Positions 6,957-8,029 of a stretch of 8,029 bases of DNA are shown in pieces (within the stretch, counting starts at the first letter, position 1; every line of letters begins with the position of its first letter). The translations under genes and the position numbers were made by a program. The notes beneath the pieces are model-generated. The model had not been told where the DNA came from, did not search any database, and was given only the letters and a program-made list of their open reading frames with translations. Where the stretch lies: contig JAUNHO010000038.1 in assembly GCA_030523905.1 (NCBI GenBank), forward strand, positions 1-8,029, in the 5' to 3' direction. Origin of the DNA: Bergeyella zoohelcum (GTDB taxonomy: Bacteria; Bacteroidota; Bacteroidia; Flavobacteriales; Weeksellaceae).

Positions 6957-7508
6957 ATGAATAAAATTTTTCTACTGGCAGGGGTAATGATTTCAGGGCT
7001 TTATAATGCACAAATCGGTACTAGATTACCACAAGCAAAAATAGGCGGAGAAGACTCTAAATGGACTTTCGGGGGCTATCTTGGGATTGGCGGTGCGTTT
7101 GGTGGCAACGGCTATGGCGGGACTTCCGTCTATGTTTCTCCGAGAGTAGGCTACAAAATCACAGACAATTTTGAAGGTGGATTAGCAACCAATCTCACTT
7201 GGCAAAGTTCTAAATATTTTTCTTCCACAATGCTCGGTGTAGGGCCTTTTGCTAATTATTACTTCAACAGAAGTTTTTATGTATCAGGCTTATACCAGCA
7301 TTATTTCGTCAATCAAAAAAATAAAACCACTTCCCAAAAAATTTCTAATGACGAGGCTGCACTTTATCTAGGTGCTGGATATTTACAAAAACTTGGCAGC
7401 AAGGCTTATATGCAAATTGGTGGAATGTACAATGTACTTTACAAAGAAAACTCCTCAGTTTTTGGCGGTGCGTTTGTACCAAATGTAGGGATTATTTACG
7501 GCTTATAA
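6957..7508 (+). CDS. Small outer-membrane beta-barrel protein with signal peptide
   Basis: This is a 183-residue secreted protein. Residues 1-18 are a Sec signal peptide (MNKIF, then a hydrophobic stretch), probably cleaved after Ala18 in YNA-QIG, a form common in Chryseobacterium-like bacteria. The mature part has alternating short amphipathic strands rich in Gly, Tyr and Phe (for example GGYLGIGGAFGG, SVYVSPRVGYKI, MLGVGPFANYYF, FYVSGLYQHYF, ALYLGAGYLQKL), as expected for an 8- to 10-stranded outer-membrane barrel of the OmpA/OmpX-like kind. It ends in VGIIYGL. No peptidoglycan-binding or TonB-dependent domain is present. Its role is unknown. An in-frame TTG at 6948 would add only three residues (MNK repeated), so ATG 6957 is preferred. 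tadA starts 3 bp after its stop, so the two are almost certainly co-transcribed. Confidence 0.82.
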   Translation: MNKIFLLAGVMISGLYNAQIGTRLPQAKIGGEDSKWTFGGYLGIGGAFGGNGYGGTSVYVSPRVGYKITDNFEGGLATNLTWQSSKYFSSTMLGVGPFANYYFNRSFYVSGLYQHYFVNQKNKTTSQKISNDEAALYLGAGYLQKLGSKAYMQIGGMYNVLYKENSSVFGGAFVPNVGIIYGL

Positions 7509-7511
7509 ACA

Positions 7512-7943
7512 ATGTTTTCAGATGAATATTTTATGAGAATAGCCCTGCAAGAGGCTCATTCTGCAATGGAAAAAGACGAAGTCCCTGTGGGTTGCGTGGT
7601 GGTCTGTAACGATAGAATCATCGCGAAAAGCCATAACCTCACCGAAACGCTAAACGATGTAACCGCCCACGCCGAGATGCAGGCAATCACTTCTGCTGCG
7701 GAGTTTTTGGGCGGTAAATATCTCCAAAACTGCACTATGTACATCACCTTGGAGCCGTGCGTAATGTGTAGCGGAGCCTTGGCGTGGTCACAGATTTCTA
7801 AGGTGGTCATTGGTGCGAGAGATGAGCAGAGAGGCTTCATTGCAAAAAATCTTTCTCTACACCCCAAAACGGAAATCGTTAGCGGGATTTTAGAGAAAGA
7901 GTGTTCGCAAATTATCAAAGATTTTTTTAAGGCGAAAAGGTAA
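7512..7943 (+). CDS. tadA: tRNA-specific adenosine deaminase TadA
   Basis: TadA deaminates the wobble adenosine 34 of tRNA-Arg(ACG) to inosine, so that one tRNA reads several arginine codons. The 143 residues cover the whole cytidine/deoxycytidylate deaminase-like fold. Zinc ligands and catalytic residue are in HAE (His53, Glu55) and PCVMC (Cys83, Cys86). VPVGCVVV at 24-31 and HAEMQAI at 53-59 are typical of TadA as opposed to cytidine or guanine deaminases, as is GARDEQRG near 101-108. A free nucleoside deaminase of the same superfamily is the main alternative, but the TadA motif set and length fit better. The start is 3 bp after the stop of the outer-membrane protein gene, so translation may be coupled. 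The stop lies 3 bp from the end of a convergent gene, leaving no room for a separate terminator. Confidence 0.93.
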   Translation: MFSDEYFMRIALQEAHSAMEKDEVPVGCVVVCNDRIIAKSHNLTETLNDVTAHAEMQAITSAAEFLGGKYLQNCTMYITLEPCVMCSGALAWSQISKVVIGARDEQRGFIAKNLSLHPKTEIVSGILEKECSQIIKDFFKAKR

Positions 7944-7946
7944 GCA

Positions 7947-8029
7947 TTAATAATAATCCTTCAATAAATCTCTCTGAAAAGAATCATTAATAACCGATTG
8001 CACGGAATGATTGCCCATATCATCTAGCT
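7947..8029 (-). CDS. C-terminal end of an unidentified gene, cut by window edge
   Basis: One minus-strand frame is open from the right edge to a TAA at 7949-7947 and encodes a C-terminus ending NHSVQSVINDSFQRDLLKDYY. The other two minus-strand frames are closed by early stops (TAG and TGA) near the edge. The composition looks like ordinary protein, but the fragment is too short to assign a family. It is convergent with tadA, whose stop is only 3 bp away. That dense packing is the second reason for calling it a gene, but the call remains tentative. Confidence 0.45.
   Translation of the reverse strand, partial: LDDMGNHSVQSVINDSFQRDLLKDYY

Noticed and set aside
7556..7918. Minus-strand open frame of 120 codons opposite tadA
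   Set aside because: It lies entirely within tadA, whose catalytic motifs are intact, and encodes no recognisable domain.

Overview
The window is ordinary chromosomal DNA of a member of the Bacteroidota, most likely a flavobacterium of the Chryseobacterium/Riemerella/Bergeyella group (Weeksellaceae). Three things point there: the AT-rich base composition; promoters of the Bacteroidota type (-7 box TAnnTTTG, with a -33 TTG about 19-20 bp upstream where one can be seen) instead of sigma-70 boxes and strong Shine-Dalgarno sequences; and an outer-membrane protein whose signal peptide ends in the 'YNAQ' style common in that group. The genus is an inference, because no rRNA or other marker gene is present.

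Layout from left to right. A DinB-family gene (minus strand, cut by the left edge) is divergent from mutS. MutS, the mismatch-recognition ATPase, fills 464-3049 and ends in a probable intrinsic terminator. The 165-bp gap between mutS and the convergent HI0933/BaiN-type flavoprotein gene holds four degenerate tandem copies of a 22-bp unit, each with its own centre of dyad symmetry. The flavoprotein gene (minus) is divergent from a two-gene plus-strand unit, a hotdog-fold thioesterase followed by thiL (thiamine-monophosphate kinase). thiL converges on an AlkD-family DNA glycosylase gene (minus), with a bidirectional hairpin terminator between them. The alkD-like gene is divergent from a second plus-strand unit, a small outer-membrane beta-barrel protein followed after 3 bp by tadA (tRNA adenosine deaminase). 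Their shared promoter region contains a perfect 14-bp inverted repeat. The right edge cuts an unidentified minus-strand gene whose last 26 codons are visible.

Functionally this is a housekeeping region: DNA repair (MutS, AlkD-like), thiamine diphosphate synthesis (ThiL), tRNA wobble editing (TadA) and lipid or acyl-CoA metabolism (thioesterase). The genes form short independent transcription units, not one pathway. I found no tRNA, rRNA, insertion sequence, phage gene, CRISPR array or defence cassette, and no sign of a new multi-gene system. The two non-coding structures most worth checking are the 22-bp dyad array at 3090-3177 and the inverted repeat at 6885-6927.
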